Positions 1 to 9,897 of a stretch of DNA of 64,000 bases are shown here, piece after piece. The notes below the pieces were generated by a model. It had not been told where the DNA came from. It searched no databases and worked only from the letters and a program-made list of their open reading frames with translations. The translations under genes and the position numbers were made by a program. Source of the DNA: Vagococcus fluvialis bH819 (GTDB lineage: Bacteria; Bacillota; Bacilli; Lactobacillales; Vagococcaceae); NCBI RefSeq assembly GCF_900163795.1, contig NZ_FWFD01000013.1:62001-126000 (forward strand). The letters run 5' to 3'. Within the stretch, counting starts at the first letter, position 1; every line of letters begins with the position of its first letter.

Positions 1-2360
1 GTAAACCTCAAAGTTTTCCAAATACAACAGGTGAAAGTCCTTGGGGAGTACATAATAAACGAATTAGCAAGATTGTCTTTGATGGACAAGTTGTTGCTAA
101 TGAAAGCTTAAAAGGTTTATTCAGTGGTCTGGATAATGTCACAAGTATTGAAGGATTTGAAAACTTTGATACAACGAATACGACAGATATGAGTTCAATG
201 TTCAAAGATTGCCGTAACCTGACGGATCTTAATAATTTTACATATCTTTACACAGGAAAAGTAACGAACATGAATTCTATGTTCAGTGGCACAAGCAGTC
301 TAAAAGAAGTTGATCTATCTAACTTCCATACTGAAGAAGTAACTGATATGGGATCAATGTTTAGTGGTAATACAAATTTAGCTTCACTTGATTTATCAGA
401 ATTTGACACAAGTAAGGTAAGTCGAAGTGTGGGAATGTTTTCTAATACTAATTTAGGAACAGTTGATTTTGGGAAACACTTTAAGGTAAAAGAAGATCCA
501 AAATTGGGAAAACCAGCCAGACAACAAGGTGGGATTGACTATTGGATTCCAGTCAGTGCACCTAAAGCTGGTTCAAATGATCCAATTTATACAGTTAAAG
601 AAATGAATAGTGGCTTAATCGCTGGGTCAATGAAAGATAAATATCAAGGTGCTTTAGAACCAGTTATTAATGCGCATGATATTGAACTGTATGCAGGGGA
701 AAAATGGGATAAAAAAGATAATTTTGATAATGCAACAGATTATCGTGGAAATAAATTAGGTGTGAATAATCTAAAATTTGAGGGGAAAGTTGATACTAAG
801 TTACCAGGTGAATATCCAATTAGTTACACTTACGGAGATACGCAAAAAGGAGCTGCAACTACAAAAGAAGTTAACGTAGTCGTTAAGCAGAACCAAGCAG
901 CTTTAGTCGTTCATGATTCAGATATTATTGTGGGTGATAAATGGAAAGCAGAAGACAATATCGATCTTGAGAGAAGTTTAGATAAAGAAGGAAATGCTCT
1001 TCAAACAATGGACAATGTGAAAGTTGAAGGAACGGTTAATACTGATAAAGCTGGAACTTACACAGTTAAATATAGTCATCCTGATTTAGTGAAAACAGAA
1101 TCAGTAAAAGTAGTAGTTAAAGCAGATCAGACAGCTGTGAATGTCCATAACTCTGATCTTTATTTAGGAGCAGATTGGAAAGCTGAAGACAATTTTGATA
1201 GTGCTATCGACAGAAAAGGTGAAAAAATTCCTTTTGAAGAAGTAGAAGTTAAAGGTGACGAGAATGTTAATACTGACAAAGTGGGTGAATATAAAGTAAG
1301 TTATACGTATAGTGGTAAAACTGAAACAGCAGTCATCAAGGTGAAAGAAAAAGAAAATAAAACAGCACTTCATGTTCATGATTCGACATTGATTATAGGT
1401 GAGACAACTTCTTGGAAACCAATTGATAATTTTGATGGATGTTCTGATAAGGATGGTAATAGAGTTAGCTTTGATCAAGTAACTGTTGTTGGAAAAGTTG
1501 ACGTAAAAGAAGCTGATGTTTATGAAGTAACTTATAGTTATGGAGATGTGAGTGAAATTGTACGTGTGACAGTTAAAGAAAAAGAGTATCCAATCGAAAT
1601 TAACGTTCATGATTCGACTGTATTTGTCGGTAGTAATTGGGAAGCTGAACATAATTTTGATAGCTGTTATGATATACATGGAACAGAAGTTGAATATGAT
1701 CAGGTTAGAGTAAACAGTAAGGTAGATATAGAGAATCCTGGTACATACAAAGTGAAGTATACTTTTGAGGGTGTTTCTAAAGAGGCTACAGTAAATGTTG
1801 TTGAACGGATTGATAAGTCAGAAATTAATGTCCATGATTCTAAAATAAATATTGGAGATGATTGGTTTCCAAAACAAAATTTTGATAGTGCTATAGACAA
1901 AGATGGTAAAAATGTTACTTTTGATAAAATAACGGTTGAGGGTCAGGTTGACACTGATAAAAAAGGAACTTATGAAGTAAAATATAAATATGGAACAGAA
2001 GTAAATGCTGCTTATATAACCGTTGCAGCTAAAGAAATAGATAAAGATGATAAAAAAGATCCAGACAAAGATCCGGATAAGGATAAGGACAAAGAGGACA
2101 AAAAAGATCCAGCTAAAGAATCTGATAAGAAAGATCCAGCAGGTACAAACAATTCAAATGCCAAAAACAATGGAGCTGCTGGTAATAATGCAGGAACAAA
2201 CGCTGGTGCTGGTGGAGCAGTGGATGAGAAAACAAATCCAATTGATAAGTTAGCAGCTGGTTTACCACAAACAGGTGAATTAAAAAATTATTCATTTGGT
2301 ATTTTAGGTGGGGTAATTTCAAGTATTACAGGTTATCTGTTTTATAAAAAGAGAAAATAA
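1..2360 (+). CDS. BspA-like LPXTG surface protein (5' end outside window)
   Basis: The frame is open from base 3, so the gene starts left of the window. The first 160 or so residues hold DUF285/BspA-type leucine-rich repeats (recurring MxSMF and LxxLDLSxFDTSKV patterns). From about base 663 to 2030 there are six tandem Ig-like repeats of about 70-75 residues, each opening with a V/A-HDS-like motif and an NFD motif and ending in a GTYxVxYxY strand, like Big_3 domains. Then come a Lys/Asp-rich linker, a Gly/Asn/Ala linker, the sortase motif LPQTG (2262-2276), a hydrophobic segment and a basic tail. The protein is therefore predicted to be anchored to peptidoglycan by sortase A, with an adhesin or matrix-binding role that is inferred only. 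It stands upstream of the wal operon but is separated from it by a terminator. Confidence 0.9.
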   Translation, partial: KPQSFPNTTGESPWGVHNKRISKIVFDGQVVANESLKGLFSGLDNVTSIEGFENFDTTNTTDMSSMFKDCRNLTDLNNFTYLYTGKVTNMNSMFSGTSSLKEVDLSNFHTEEVTDMGSMFSGNTNLASLDLSEFDTSKVSRSVGMFSNTNLGTVDFGKHFKVKEDPKLGKPARQQGGIDYWIPVSAPKAGSNDPIYTVKEMNSGLIAGSMKDKYQGALEPVINAHDIELYAGEKWDKKDNFDNATDYRGNKLGVNNLKFEGKVDTKLPGEYPISYTYGDTQKGAATTKEVNVVVKQNQAALVVHDSDIIVGDKWKAEDNIDLERSLDKEGNALQTMDNVKVEGTVNTDKAGTYTVKYSHPDLVKTESVKVVVKADQTAVNVHNSDLYLGADWKAEDNFDSAIDRKGEKIPFEEVEVKGDENVNTDKVGEYKVSYTYSGKTETAVIKVKEKENKTALHVHDSTLIIGETTSWKPIDNFDGCSDKDGNRVSFDQVTVVGKVDVKEADVYEVTYSYGDVSEIVRVTVKEKEYPIEINVHDSTVFVGSNWEAEHNFDSCYDIHGTEVEYDQVRVNSKVDIENPGTYKVKYTFEGVSKEATVNVVERIDKSEINVHDSKINIGDDWFPKQNFDSAIDKDGKNVTFDKITVEGQVDTDKKGTYEVKYKYGTEVNAAYITVAAKEIDKDDKKDPDKDPDKDKDKEDKKDPAKESDKKDPAGTNNSNAKNNGAAGNNAGTNAGAGGAVDEKTNPIDKLAAGLPQTGELKNYSFGILGGVISSITGYLFYKKRK

Positions 2361-2370
2361 TTAAATAGCC

Positions 2371-2405
2371 AAAAAAAGTAGAAACCAAAGTTTCTACTTT
2401 TTTTG
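2371..2405 (+). terminator. Rho-independent terminator of the surface protein gene
   Basis: AAAAGTAGAAAC and GTTTCTACTTTT form a perfect stem around a 4-nt loop, followed by a T run, 10 bases after the stop codon. The remaining bases up to 2690 are AT-rich and I see no gene in them. Confidence 0.85.
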
Positions 2406-2690
2406 TTTCGGTACAAGTAAGGTTTTGTAAGGGAAGGGGAAAACAAAACTTGTACCTCAATTATTAGCCGAATAAATTAAATAAATTAATTTATACATTA
2501 AGCTTAAAGCATAACTTGATAACTGACAACAAAAAAAGACATATATTTAAAGAATGCCGTTTCAATGACTTGGAAAGATTGATAGAATAAGGTTTTTGCA
2601 TATCAATATGCATAAAATGGTAAAAAAGGTGATAAAAATACATATTTATAAAATTGTGCAGTCTAAATTATGGAGTAGAAAGAAATATTT

Positions 2691-2717
2691 TTGATAGAAT
2701 GAAAAATGTTGTATAAT
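2691..2717 (+). promoter_or_regulatory. Promoter of the wal operon
   Basis: TTGATA (2691-2696) and a perfect TATAAT (2712-2717) are 15 bases apart. A strong AAGGAGG ribosome site follows at 2752-2758, eight bases before the TTG start of walR. Confidence 0.6.
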
Positions 2718-2765
2718 GGTTAGTGATACAAGTAAAATGAATTTTTAATTCAAGGAGGTCCAACA

Positions 2766-3470
2766 TTGAAAAAAATATTAGTAGTAGATGATGAAAAACC
2801 AATTTCAGATATTGTTAAATTTAATTTAAGTAAAGAAGGCTATGAAGTTTTTACAGCTTTTGACGGAGAAGAAGCTGTTGAGATGGTAAGTGAAGTTGAA
2901 CCAGATTTAATTTTACTTGATTTGATGTTACCCAAAAAAGATGGCTTGGAAGTCTGTCGTGAGGTCAGAAAGAATTACGACACACCAATTATTATGGTAA
3001 CAGCAAAAGATTCAGAGATAGATAAAGTCTTAGGCTTAGAATTAGGGGCAGATGATTACGTTACCAAACCTTTTTCTAACCGTGAACTGGTAGCACGCGT
3101 GAAAGCAAACCTACGCCGTCATGGAAATACTGCAGCTAAAGTTGAGGAAGATAACAACAATGAATTAAATATTGGTGCTTTAACGATTCATCCAGATGCT
3201 TATATAGTATCAAAACGTGGTGAAACGATTGAATTGACACACAGAGAATTTGAGTTACTCCATTATTTAGGAAAGCATATTGGTCAAGTAATGACTCGAG
3301 AGCATTTACTTCAAACAGTTTGGGGATATGATTATTTCGGAGATGTTAGAACGGTAGATGTAACAGTTCGACGTTTACGCGAAAAAATCGAAGATAATCC
3401 AAGTCATCCAACGTGGTTAGTTACTCGCCGTGGTGTGGGTTATTATTTACGTAACCCGGAACAAGATTAG
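2766..3470 (+). CDS. walR: WalR response regulator (YycF/VicR)
   Basis: OmpR-family response regulator of 234 residues. The receiver domain (about 1-115) has the acidic pair DD near residue 9, the phospho-acceptor Asp52 in LLDLMLP and the conserved Lys in VTKPFS. The C-terminal winged helix (about 130-230) contains the [10 protein letters not shown] and [13 protein letters not shown] signatures typical of WalR. In Firmicutes WalR controls autolysins and other cell-wall metabolism genes and is often essential. The start is TTG, supported by an excellent AAGGAGG. It is the first gene of walR-walK-walH-walI-walJ. Confidence 0.97.
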   Translation: MKKILVVDDEKPISDIVKFNLSKEGYEVFTAFDGEEAVEMVSEVEPDLILLDLMLPKKDGLEVCREVRKNYDTPIIMVTAKDSEIDKVLGLELGADDYVTKPFSNRELVARVKANLRRHGNTAAKVEEDNNNELNIGALTIHPDAYIVSKRGETIELTHREFELLHYLGKHIGQVMTREHLLQTVWGYDYFGDVRTVDVTVRRLREKIEDNPSHPTWLVTRRGVGYYLRNPEQD

Positions 3471-3483
3471 GAGTTTTTGCTAA

Positions 3484-5310
3484 ATGAAACAACAAAAATT
3501 ACGTTTTTTTTCTTCAGTTCATTTTAAAATAGCTTTGGTTTTTGTTTTGCTTTTGATGATTTCCATTCAAATTATCGGAGCTATTTTTATTCGTGAGTTA
3601 GAATCTTCAACGATTCAATCTTTTGAAGAAAGTATAACATTACAAGTAGATTCTTTGGCTACTAATTTAAGCAGTGATTTAACGAAGCATCAAGAAAATC
3701 CTAAAGAAAATAATTTGAAAAGAACACTTGTTGAATTTGCTAAGAGTGATATTTTAGAAGCCCGTTTAGTGGATGATAAGGGGATTGTTATTGCGACAAG
3801 TGACCCCAATCTTCAAGGTGATGTGGGAAAAAAGAATGATTATGAATCTTTTAATTCTTTCACACAAAAGAAAGAAGAGCGAAAAGACCCGGTAACTGGT
3901 GATCGTGTGTATGTGAATATCCAACAAGTGTATTCACCCACAGGTAACGCAGTCATCGGTTTTCTTTATGTGAAAAGTGATATTGAAAGTAGATATCGTC
4001 AAGTAAGTGATATTGCGTTAATTTTCTTTTATGCGTCTATGATTGCTCTTGTATTTTCATTAATTATTGCCTTACTTGTGGCTAGAACGATTACAAAACC
4101 AATTGGTGAGATGAAGCAACAAGCAGTTCGGATTGCCAACGGAGATTACTCGAGACAAGTTGAAGTTTACGGCAAGGATGAGTTAGGTCAATTAGGTGAA
4201 ACTTTTAATGAGTTGTCAGCACGGATTGAAGAAGCACAAGAGACTATGGATGCTGAACGGAGACGATTAGACAGCGTTCTATCTCATATGACCGATGGGG
4301 TTATTGGGACAGATCGTCGAGGAAATATTATCTTAATTAATGAAACAGCTTTGAATTTACTCCAAGTTCAAATGCAAGATGTTTTAGGTGAGTCAATTCT
4401 TTCATTACTTGATATTGAAGATGACTATACCTTTAGGGCGCTGTTGGAAGAACAAGATGAAATTTTGATTGATTTTTCTGAAAAATTAGATGAGGCGATG
4501 ATGTTGAGAGCTGAGTTTTCAATGATTAGACGTGAATCTGGTTTTATTAGTGGTTTGGTGTGTGTGCTTCATGATGTAACTGAAAAAGAAAAAGATGAAG
4601 AAGAGCGTCGCCAATTTGTTTCGAATGTTTCTCATGAATTGAGAACGCCTCTAACAAGTATGAGAAGCTATATTGAGGCTCTTAATGATGGCGCATGGCA
4701 AGATCCAGAAGTGGCACCTGCCTTTTTAAAGGTTACGCAAGAAGAAACCAATCGTATGATTCGTATGATTAACGATTTATTACAACTGTCAAGAATGGAT
4801 TCGAATAAGATTGAATTAAAATTAGAATTAGTTAACTTAAATGAATTATTTAATTATGTGATTGATCGTTTTGATATGTTAATTAAAGATAGTGAAAAAA
4901 ATTATGTTATCAAACGAGAGTTTACTAAGCGTTCTATTTGGGTGGAAATTGATACGGATCGGATGATTCAAGTGTTTGATAATATCTTAAATAATGCGAT
5001 GAAATACTCTCCTGCTGGTGGAACAATAACATGTCGCTTATTAGAAACTCACAAAAACGTTATTTTAAGTATCTCAGATGAAGGCTTAGGGATACCTAAA
5101 CAAAATTTAGGTAAAGTTTTTGATCGATTTTATCGAGTGGACAAGGCAAGATCAAGAGAAATGGGTGGTTCTGGATTAGGGCTAGCTATTTCAAAAGAAT
5201 CAGTTAAAGCTCATGGAGGAAATATTTGGGTTGAAAGTGAAGAGGATAGAGGGTCAACATTCTTTATTTCTTTACCATATGAACCATACGAGGAGGATCT
5301 TTGGGAATAA
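3484..5310 (+). CDS. walK: WalK sensor histidine kinase (YycG/VicK)
   Basis: 608 residues: first membrane helix about 12-32, an extracellular sensor region of about 150 residues, second helix about 180-200, HAMP (about 200-255), PAS (about 262-370), HisKA with His384 in SHELRTPL, and HATPase_c with the N box (NILNNAMKYSP) and G boxes (DEGLGIP, GGSGLGLAI). It phosphorylates WalR in response to cell-wall signals. The presence of both extracellular and PAS domains is the arrangement of bacilli and enterococci; streptococcal WalK lacks the large outer domain. It begins 13 bases after walR and overlaps the next gene, so it is co-transcribed. Confidence 0.97.
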   Translation: MKQQKLRFFSSVHFKIALVFVLLLMISIQIIGAIFIRELESSTIQSFEESITLQVDSLATNLSSDLTKHQENPKENNLKRTLVEFAKSDILEARLVDDKGIVIATSDPNLQGDVGKKNDYESFNSFTQKKEERKDPVTGDRVYVNIQQVYSPTGNAVIGFLYVKSDIESRYRQVSDIALIFFYASMIALVFSLIIALLVARTITKPIGEMKQQAVRIANGDYSRQVEVYGKDELGQLGETFNELSARIEEAQETMDAERRRLDSVLSHMTDGVIGTDRRGNIILINETALNLLQVQMQDVLGESILSLLDIEDDYTFRALLEEQDEILIDFSEKLDEAMMLRAEFSMIRRESGFISGLVCVLHDVTEKEKDEEERRQFVSNVSHELRTPLTSMRSYIEALNDGAWQDPEVAPAFLKVTQEETNRMIRMINDLLQLSRMDSNKIELKLELVNLNELFNYVIDRFDMLIKDSEKNYVIKREFTKRSIWVEIDTDRMIQVFDNILNNAMKYSPAGGTITCRLLETHKNVILSISDEGLGIPKQNLGKVFDRFYRVDKARSREMGGSGLGLAISKESVKAHGGNIWVESEEDRGSTFFISLPYEPYEEDLWE

Positions 5311-6593
5311 TGAATCAATTAATCGATCGAGTAATTAAAACAAGCTTAATCATGATGATTTTACTTAGTTTATTCCTGTCGTGGAAAATATGGACCAAAC
5401 CTGCCAATCGTTCAGTTTCTGAAAAAGAAAATAATTCAGAATTAGTTCAAATGAAAAAAATGTCAGAAGTCTATGTTCCGACTAAGCTTTTTTATCATAA
5501 GAGTAAAAATGAGTTTTTGACGTCAAGCAAGGAAAATACATTGCTTGATATTCATAACAAGTTAATTAAGTTTGAAATGAAAAACAGTAAAATTGTTGAT
5601 GAAAAAAGTATCAAGGATAGATTATTTTCTGAGAATACCTTTAATCTTTTGTATCCTAATGAATTACCATTATCAGTTTATAAAGACATTTATAGACTAG
5701 AACTAGAGGTACCAAAAGATTTTGAAGATTTTAGGTTTAATCGTTTAATTTATTCTTTTGAAAAAGAGGAAATTTATTTTGTTAATTCTAAGTTAACGAC
5801 TGGAATTAAATTTAGTACTAAGGGTGATAGTAATTCGATCAAAGAACTAGTTAAAAATGAGAAAAAGAATAACTATTCACCGGTTAAACTATCAGAAGAA
5901 AATATTGCAGGAATTTATTATCTAACAGATGATGTTAAACTAAAGACATTTAGTTATATGGTAGCCACGCAGTCTTTTACAACCTTCTCAAAAGCATTTT
6001 TTGAACAATCCAATGATCTATACTCAAATGATACTGAGAATGTTAATTTGTCTAATGGTGAGGGTGAATCTTTAACAATCCAATCTGAAACTGGTGAAGT
6101 AAACTATGTTGGAAAATTAAATTCAACCAGTGCTGGGACTAATAAACTGTATCAAGACACATTTCAATATGTAGAAAATTTAGGGAATGCTTTAGGAACG
6201 CTACGATATTTTGATGATAAAGAAGGTAATATAACTTATCGTAATTATGTAGATGGATTTCCAGTTTTTGGTAATGATATTAAGGGACGACTAGAGATTA
6301 TGGTTCAAAATAGAAGAGTTCTGGTTAGAACTAATCAAGAAGCAATTCAAATTCCAATTCCATCTGATGAGACAGTGACATTATTGTCTACAGACAAGAT
6401 GTTGAATAATTTAGTTGAAAATGGTGTAGATATCTCTTTAATCGAAGATGCCCAAATTGGATATGAGTGGCAAACGAACCAAGAAACAAAGCAAGCTGTT
6501 GATCTAGTACCTACGTGGTATGTTAAATATAAGAATATTTGGTACTCTGATGATAAATTAATTAAAGATATAGAAAAAGGGGGCGCTGATTAA
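5301..6593 (+). CDS. walH: WalH (YycH) regulatory membrane protein
   Basis: 430-residue protein with one N-terminal membrane helix (about residues 12-28) and a large extracytoplasmic part. By position directly after walK and by size it is YycH, which with YycI tunes WalK activity at the membrane. Two starts are possible: TTG at 5301, 4 bases after AGGAGG, or ATG at 5310, which overlaps the walK stop as TAATG but lies 13 bases from the ribosome site. I list the former; the difference is three residues. The gene overlaps walK and is followed by an overlapping walI, indicating translational coupling. Confidence 0.9.
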   Translation: MGIMNQLIDRVIKTSLIMMILLSLFLSWKIWTKPANRSVSEKENNSELVQMKKMSEVYVPTKLFYHKSKNEFLTSSKENTLLDIHNKLIKFEMKNSKIVDEKSIKDRLFSENTFNLLYPNELPLSVYKDIYRLELEVPKDFEDFRFNRLIYSFEKEEIYFVNSKLTTGIKFSTKGDSNSIKELVKNEKKNNYSPVKLSEENIAGIYYLTDDVKLKTFSYMVATQSFTTFSKAFFEQSNDLYSNDTENVNLSNGEGESLTIQSETGEVNYVGKLNSTSAGTNKLYQDTFQYVENLGNALGTLRYFDDKEGNITYRNYVDGFPVFGNDIKGRLEIMVQNRRVLVRTNQEAIQIPIPSDETVTLLSTDKMLNNLVENGVDISLIEDAQIGYEWQTNQETKQAVDLVPTWYVKYKNIWYSDDKLIKDIEKGGAD

Positions 6594-7417
6594 TGGATTT
6601 TAAGCGTGTTGAAGGAATTTTTTTAGCAGTATTCCTCTTTTTGAATATGTTTTTGTTTTATGTGTACCAAGAAGGTAAACCTAAACAAGATACAAGTTCT
6701 TCAAGAAGTATCTCTGAAAATATTGAAGAACGGTTAAAAGCAGATGAAATCAGTTTGCCACATTCTTTATCATCTAAAAGCAAGCAAGGTTATTACTTAT
6801 CAGCTGAAGAAAGTGAACTAGTTGTTGAAGCTAAGGAAAGTCTAAAAAATCAAGAATGGCAAGTTAATAATTCGAAGTTGTTTAGTCAATTACCACGTAG
6901 AAATGACATTGATGTTTCTGATAAGGATGAAGTCAAAAAAGTTAAAGCCTTTATTGCCCAAAAGCAAAATGTTATAAAGGGCGATGAGTATGTTATGAAT
7001 GCTCATGAAAGTAGTTCAAATAAAAAGTATGTCTTTTCACAAGTATGGGAAGATATCCCCTTCTATGATGAAACGTCACAATTAGCTATCTATCTTTCTA
7101 AAAATGAAGGCAATCGTCTTATGGTGGATAGTTATGAACAAACTTACTTGAATAACATTGAACCTTTGAGAGATCAACAGGCAATTGTTTCTGAAAGAGA
7201 AGCAGTTATTAGTCTATATACCAATAATAGTTTACAGCCTGGTAGTAAAATTAAGTGGATAGATTTGGGCTACACACGAATTTTTACGATTCGTGGAAAA
7301 AATGTGTATGTACCGGCTTGGTTCATTGCCGTTGAATCTAGTAAAAATTCAGTGAAAACTGAACGGGTTGATGCTTTTTCTGGCTCAATTATTTCTTCAA
7401 ATGTTTCTGAAAGATGA
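6593..7417 (+). CDS. walI: WalI (YycI) regulatory membrane protein
   Basis: 274 residues with one N-terminal membrane helix (about residues 7-25) and an extracytoplasmic YycI-type domain ending in the typical VPAWFIAVE strand. It starts with ATG sharing one base with the walH stop (TAATG). YycH and YycI are known partners of WalK in Bacillus and Staphylococcus; the function here is inferred from operon position and topology. Confidence 0.9.
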   Translation: MDFKRVEGIFLAVFLFLNMFLFYVYQEGKPKQDTSSSRSISENIEERLKADEISLPHSLSSKSKQGYYLSAEESELVVEAKESLKNQEWQVNNSKLFSQLPRRNDIDVSDKDEVKKVKAFIAQKQNVIKGDEYVMNAHESSSNKKYVFSQVWEDIPFYDETSQLAIYLSKNEGNRLMVDSYEQTYLNNIEPLRDQQAIVSEREAVISLYTNNSLQPGSKIKWIDLGYTRIFTIRGKNVYVPAWFIAVESSKNSVKTERVDAFSGSIISSNVSER

Positions 7418-7479
7418 AAAATTTAAAGAAATGTTATATACTTATTAGCAGTAAAACGTATTAGGAAGGAAGAGCTTTT

Positions 7480-8283
7480 GTGGAGAATAATGGATTCAAG
7501 GTGAGTGTTCTAGCAAGTGGTAGTTCTGGAAATTCACTTTATGTTGAAACAGGACAAAAGCGAATACTGGTTGATGCGGGCTTAAGTGGTAAAAAAATTA
7601 CTGGCTTACTCGAACAAATTGGCAGAAAACCAGATGATTTGGATGCTATTTTAGTAACTCATGAGCATCGTGATCATATCCATGGTGTTGGTGTTTTAGC
7701 TAGAAAATACAAGCTAGATGTCTACGCTAATGAAAAAACATGGCAAGCGATGGATCCACTAATTGGTGATGTAAGCTTTGAACAAAAAAATATTTTTAAT
7801 ATGGGACAAGTGATGACATTAGGTGATATCGACATTGAGAGTTTTGGGGTATCACATGATGCTGCAGATCCTCAATTTTATCAATTTCATAAAGATAATA
7901 AATCTTTTGTGGTCTTAACGGATACAGGGTACTGTAGTGACCGAGTTCGTGGTATCATCAAAAATGCAGATGGTTATCTTATGGAAAGTAATCATGATCT
8001 AGCTATGCTCCGAATGGGAAAATACCCATGGAGTACGAAGCAACGTATTTTAAGTGACAAAGGTCATTTGTCAAATGAAGATGGGGCTTCGGTTGCCATC
8101 GATGTGATTGGTAATAAAACTAAAAGAATCTATCTAGGCCATTTGAGCAAGGAAAATAATTTAAAAGAAATTGCCCATATGACGATGACAGATACTTTAA
8201 TTAAAAATGATGTAGATACTTTTACACAAGTTAAAATAATGGATACTGATCCAGAAAAAGCTTGTTCATTGTTTGCAATATAG
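7480..8283 (+). CDS. walJ: WalJ (YycJ) metallo-beta-lactamase-fold hydrolase
   Basis: 267 residues with the metallo-hydrolase signature THEHRDHIHG: His61, His63, Asp65 and His66 are the metal ligands. Further motifs are LTDTGYCSD and YLGHLSKENN near the end. YycJ/WalJ is a conserved exonuclease-like member of the wal operon, linked in other species to DNA repair and cell division. The start is GTG with GGAAGGA at 7464-7470. There are 62 bases between walI and this gene. Its TAG stop lies inside the first copy of a short direct repeat. Confidence 0.93.
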   Translation: MENNGFKVSVLASGSSGNSLYVETGQKRILVDAGLSGKKITGLLEQIGRKPDDLDAILVTHEHRDHIHGVGVLARKYKLDVYANEKTWQAMDPLIGDVSFEQKNIFNMGQVMTLGDIDIESFGVSHDAADPQFYQFHKDNKSFVVLTDTGYCSDRVRGIIKNADGYLMESNHDLAMLRMGKYPWSTKQRILSDKGHLSNEDGASVAIDVIGNKTKRIYLGHLSKENNLKEIAHMTMTDTLIKNDVDTFTQVKIMDTDPEKACSLFAI

Positions 8284-8481
8284 ATCAGAGTGGTGAAAAA
8301 AATCGTTTTGCTCTGAGTAACTGGAGCAGATTTTTGAACCCGGACTAGATCAGAGTGAATAAAAAGACGTTTTGCTCCAAGCAACTGGAGGAACTACAAA
8401 AAAATCCGCTTTTTGGATTTATTTATAGGTTTGAAGTTGTCGAAGGAGTAGTCTTTTTATTCCGGACTAGATCAGAGCCAT
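8281..8481. repeat. Direct repeats between walJ and htrA (dispersed intergenic repeat family)
   Basis: TAGATCAGAG occurs at 8281-8290, 8346-8355 and 8468-8477. The longer 16-mer CCGGACTAGATCAGAG is exact at 8340-8355 and 8462-8477. The first two units go on with related blocks: CAGAGTG, an A-rich stretch, then CGTTTTGCTC (8286-8313 and 8351-8376). A third related block is at 23938-23963. The units contain no ORF. They resemble a small non-coding repeat family; no transposase or target duplication is visible. Confidence 0.7.
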
Positions 8482-8520
8482 AAAAAAGCAGATTCCTTTA
8501 ATTGGGAATCTGCTTTTTTT
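8482..8520. terminator. Bidirectional terminator between walJ and htrA
   Basis: GCAGATTCC and GGAATCTGC form a perfect 9-bp stem, extended by A/T pairs, with A and T runs on the two sides. It can end both the wal operon and the convergent htrA transcript. Confidence 0.85.
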
Positions 8521-8526
8521 ATGACC

Positions 8527-9897
8527 TTATTGTTGGTAACTGCTATTTTCTAGTGTTTTTTCTTTTTGTTGTTGTTTTTCTAATAACTTACTAGAGTCTT
8601 GGTCTAATTTAATTTTTGTAGATGCTTTTTTACCGTTACGGTAGTAAGTGATTTCCATATCATCACCGATTTTCTTGTTATATAGCGTGGACTGTAGTTC
8701 GGTACTGCTAGAAACATCTTTTCCATCTAATTGAGTGATGACGTCGTATTTCTTTAATCCACCTTTTTCAGCAGGTGAATCTTTTTCTACTGAAACAATA
8801 ACAATACCACCAGTTACTTCATCAGGTTTAAGTTTTAGGACACTTTCTCGCTCTTCAGGGCTGATAAGATCTAAGTTTCTCATCGAAACACCAAGCATTG
8901 GACGAGCAATTGGTTTACCAGTTTCTAATTGATTGATAATTTTTACGACATCATTACTTGGAATCGCAAAGCCCATCCCTTCAGCAGATACACCTGAAGC
9001 AGCTTGTGCAATCTTACTTGAGTTGATTCCGATAACTTGCCCACTTGAATTTACTAAGGCACCACCAGAGTTACCTGGGTTAATTGCAGCGTCTGTCTGA
9101 ATGGCATTGCTACTAATAATCGAGCCATCTTCTGCTTGGTTAGTAATCATACGGTCTTTGGCAGAGACGATACCTTGTGAAACAGAATTTGAGAAGGATG
9201 AACCAAGTGGAGATCCCATAGCAAGGGCAGCTTCACCAACTTGAACATCATTTGAATCTGCAAATTCAGCAACATTGGTTACATCTTTTGATGAAATTTC
9301 AAGAACTGCTAAATCGCTATAAACATCCGTTCCTACAACTTTTGCTGCTGCTTTTTTTCCATTGCTAAAAGTAATGTTCACTGCATCTGAACCAGTTACT
9401 ACGTGATTATTAGTAACGATATAAGCTTTATCACCATCTTTTCGATAAATAACGCCACTACCTTCACTGGCTTCAGCAAGTTCTCCTTCACTTTTATTAT
9501 TATCAGAAGGTCCAAATATTTTTTCTAAATCAGATAATTGAGATTGTTGTTTTTTCATGGTTGTGACAGAAACTACGGCATTTTCCATTTTTTTAACAGC
9601 ACCAGTTACGTCATTTGGAGCACTTGTTTTTGTGTTTTGAACTTTTGTTTTACCAGTATCGTTGACTTCTTCTTTTGTTAGTGTGCGTGTGTTTGAGACG
9701 TTTGAAGCGTTATTATCTTTATTAATAACGGTATAACCGCCAACAACAAGTAATCCGCCTAATGCACCGGCTAATAATGATACACCGATTTGTTTAAAAT
9801 ACGCGTTGTTTTTTTTGTTTTTTGGATGTTTTAATACCTTTTCCTCATTTGTATCTTTTCTGGACTCTTTATTTTCTGGGGTTACGTCTTTTCTCAT
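8527..9897 (-). CDS. htrA: HtrA/DegP-like membrane-anchored serine protease
   Basis: 456 residues: a charged N-terminal tail, one membrane helix (about residues 36-57), a trypsin-like domain with catalytic triad His165 (TNNHVV), Asp195 (YSDLAVL) and Ser277 (GNSGGA), and one C-terminal PDZ domain (about 340-430). It degrades or refolds damaged proteins outside the membrane. It lies in the usual wal/rlmH neighbourhood but is inverted, converging on walJ and diverging from rlmH. The AAAGGAGG ribosome site is unusually far (about 20 bases) from the ATG, with a hairpin-forming sequence between them. Confidence 0.96.
   Translation of the reverse strand: MRKDVTPENKESRKDTNEEKVLKHPKNKKNNAYFKQIGVSLLAGALGGLLVVGGYTVINKDNNASNVSNTRTLTKEEVNDTGKTKVQNTKTSAPNDVTGAVKKMENAVVSVTTMKKQQSQLSDLEKIFGPSDNNKSEGELAEASEGSGVIYRKDGDKAYIVTNNHVVTGSDAVNITFSNGKKAAAKVVGTDVYSDLAVLEISSKDVTNVAEFADSNDVQVGEAALAMGSPLGSSFSNSVSQGIVSAKDRMITNQAEDGSIISSNAIQTDAAINPGNSGGALVNSSGQVIGINSSKIAQAASGVSAEGMGFAIPSNDVVKIINQLETGKPIARPMLGVSMRNLDLISPEERESVLKLKPDEVTGGIVIVSVEKDSPAEKGGLKKYDVITQLDGKDVSSSTELQSTLYNKKIGDDMEITYYRNGKKASTKIKLDQDSSKLLEKQQQKEKTLENSSYQQ

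Noticed and set aside
1164-2322. Minus-strand and alternate-frame ORFs inside the first surface protein gene
   Set aside because: Low-complexity shadows without ribosome sites, overlapping a clear protein-coding frame.
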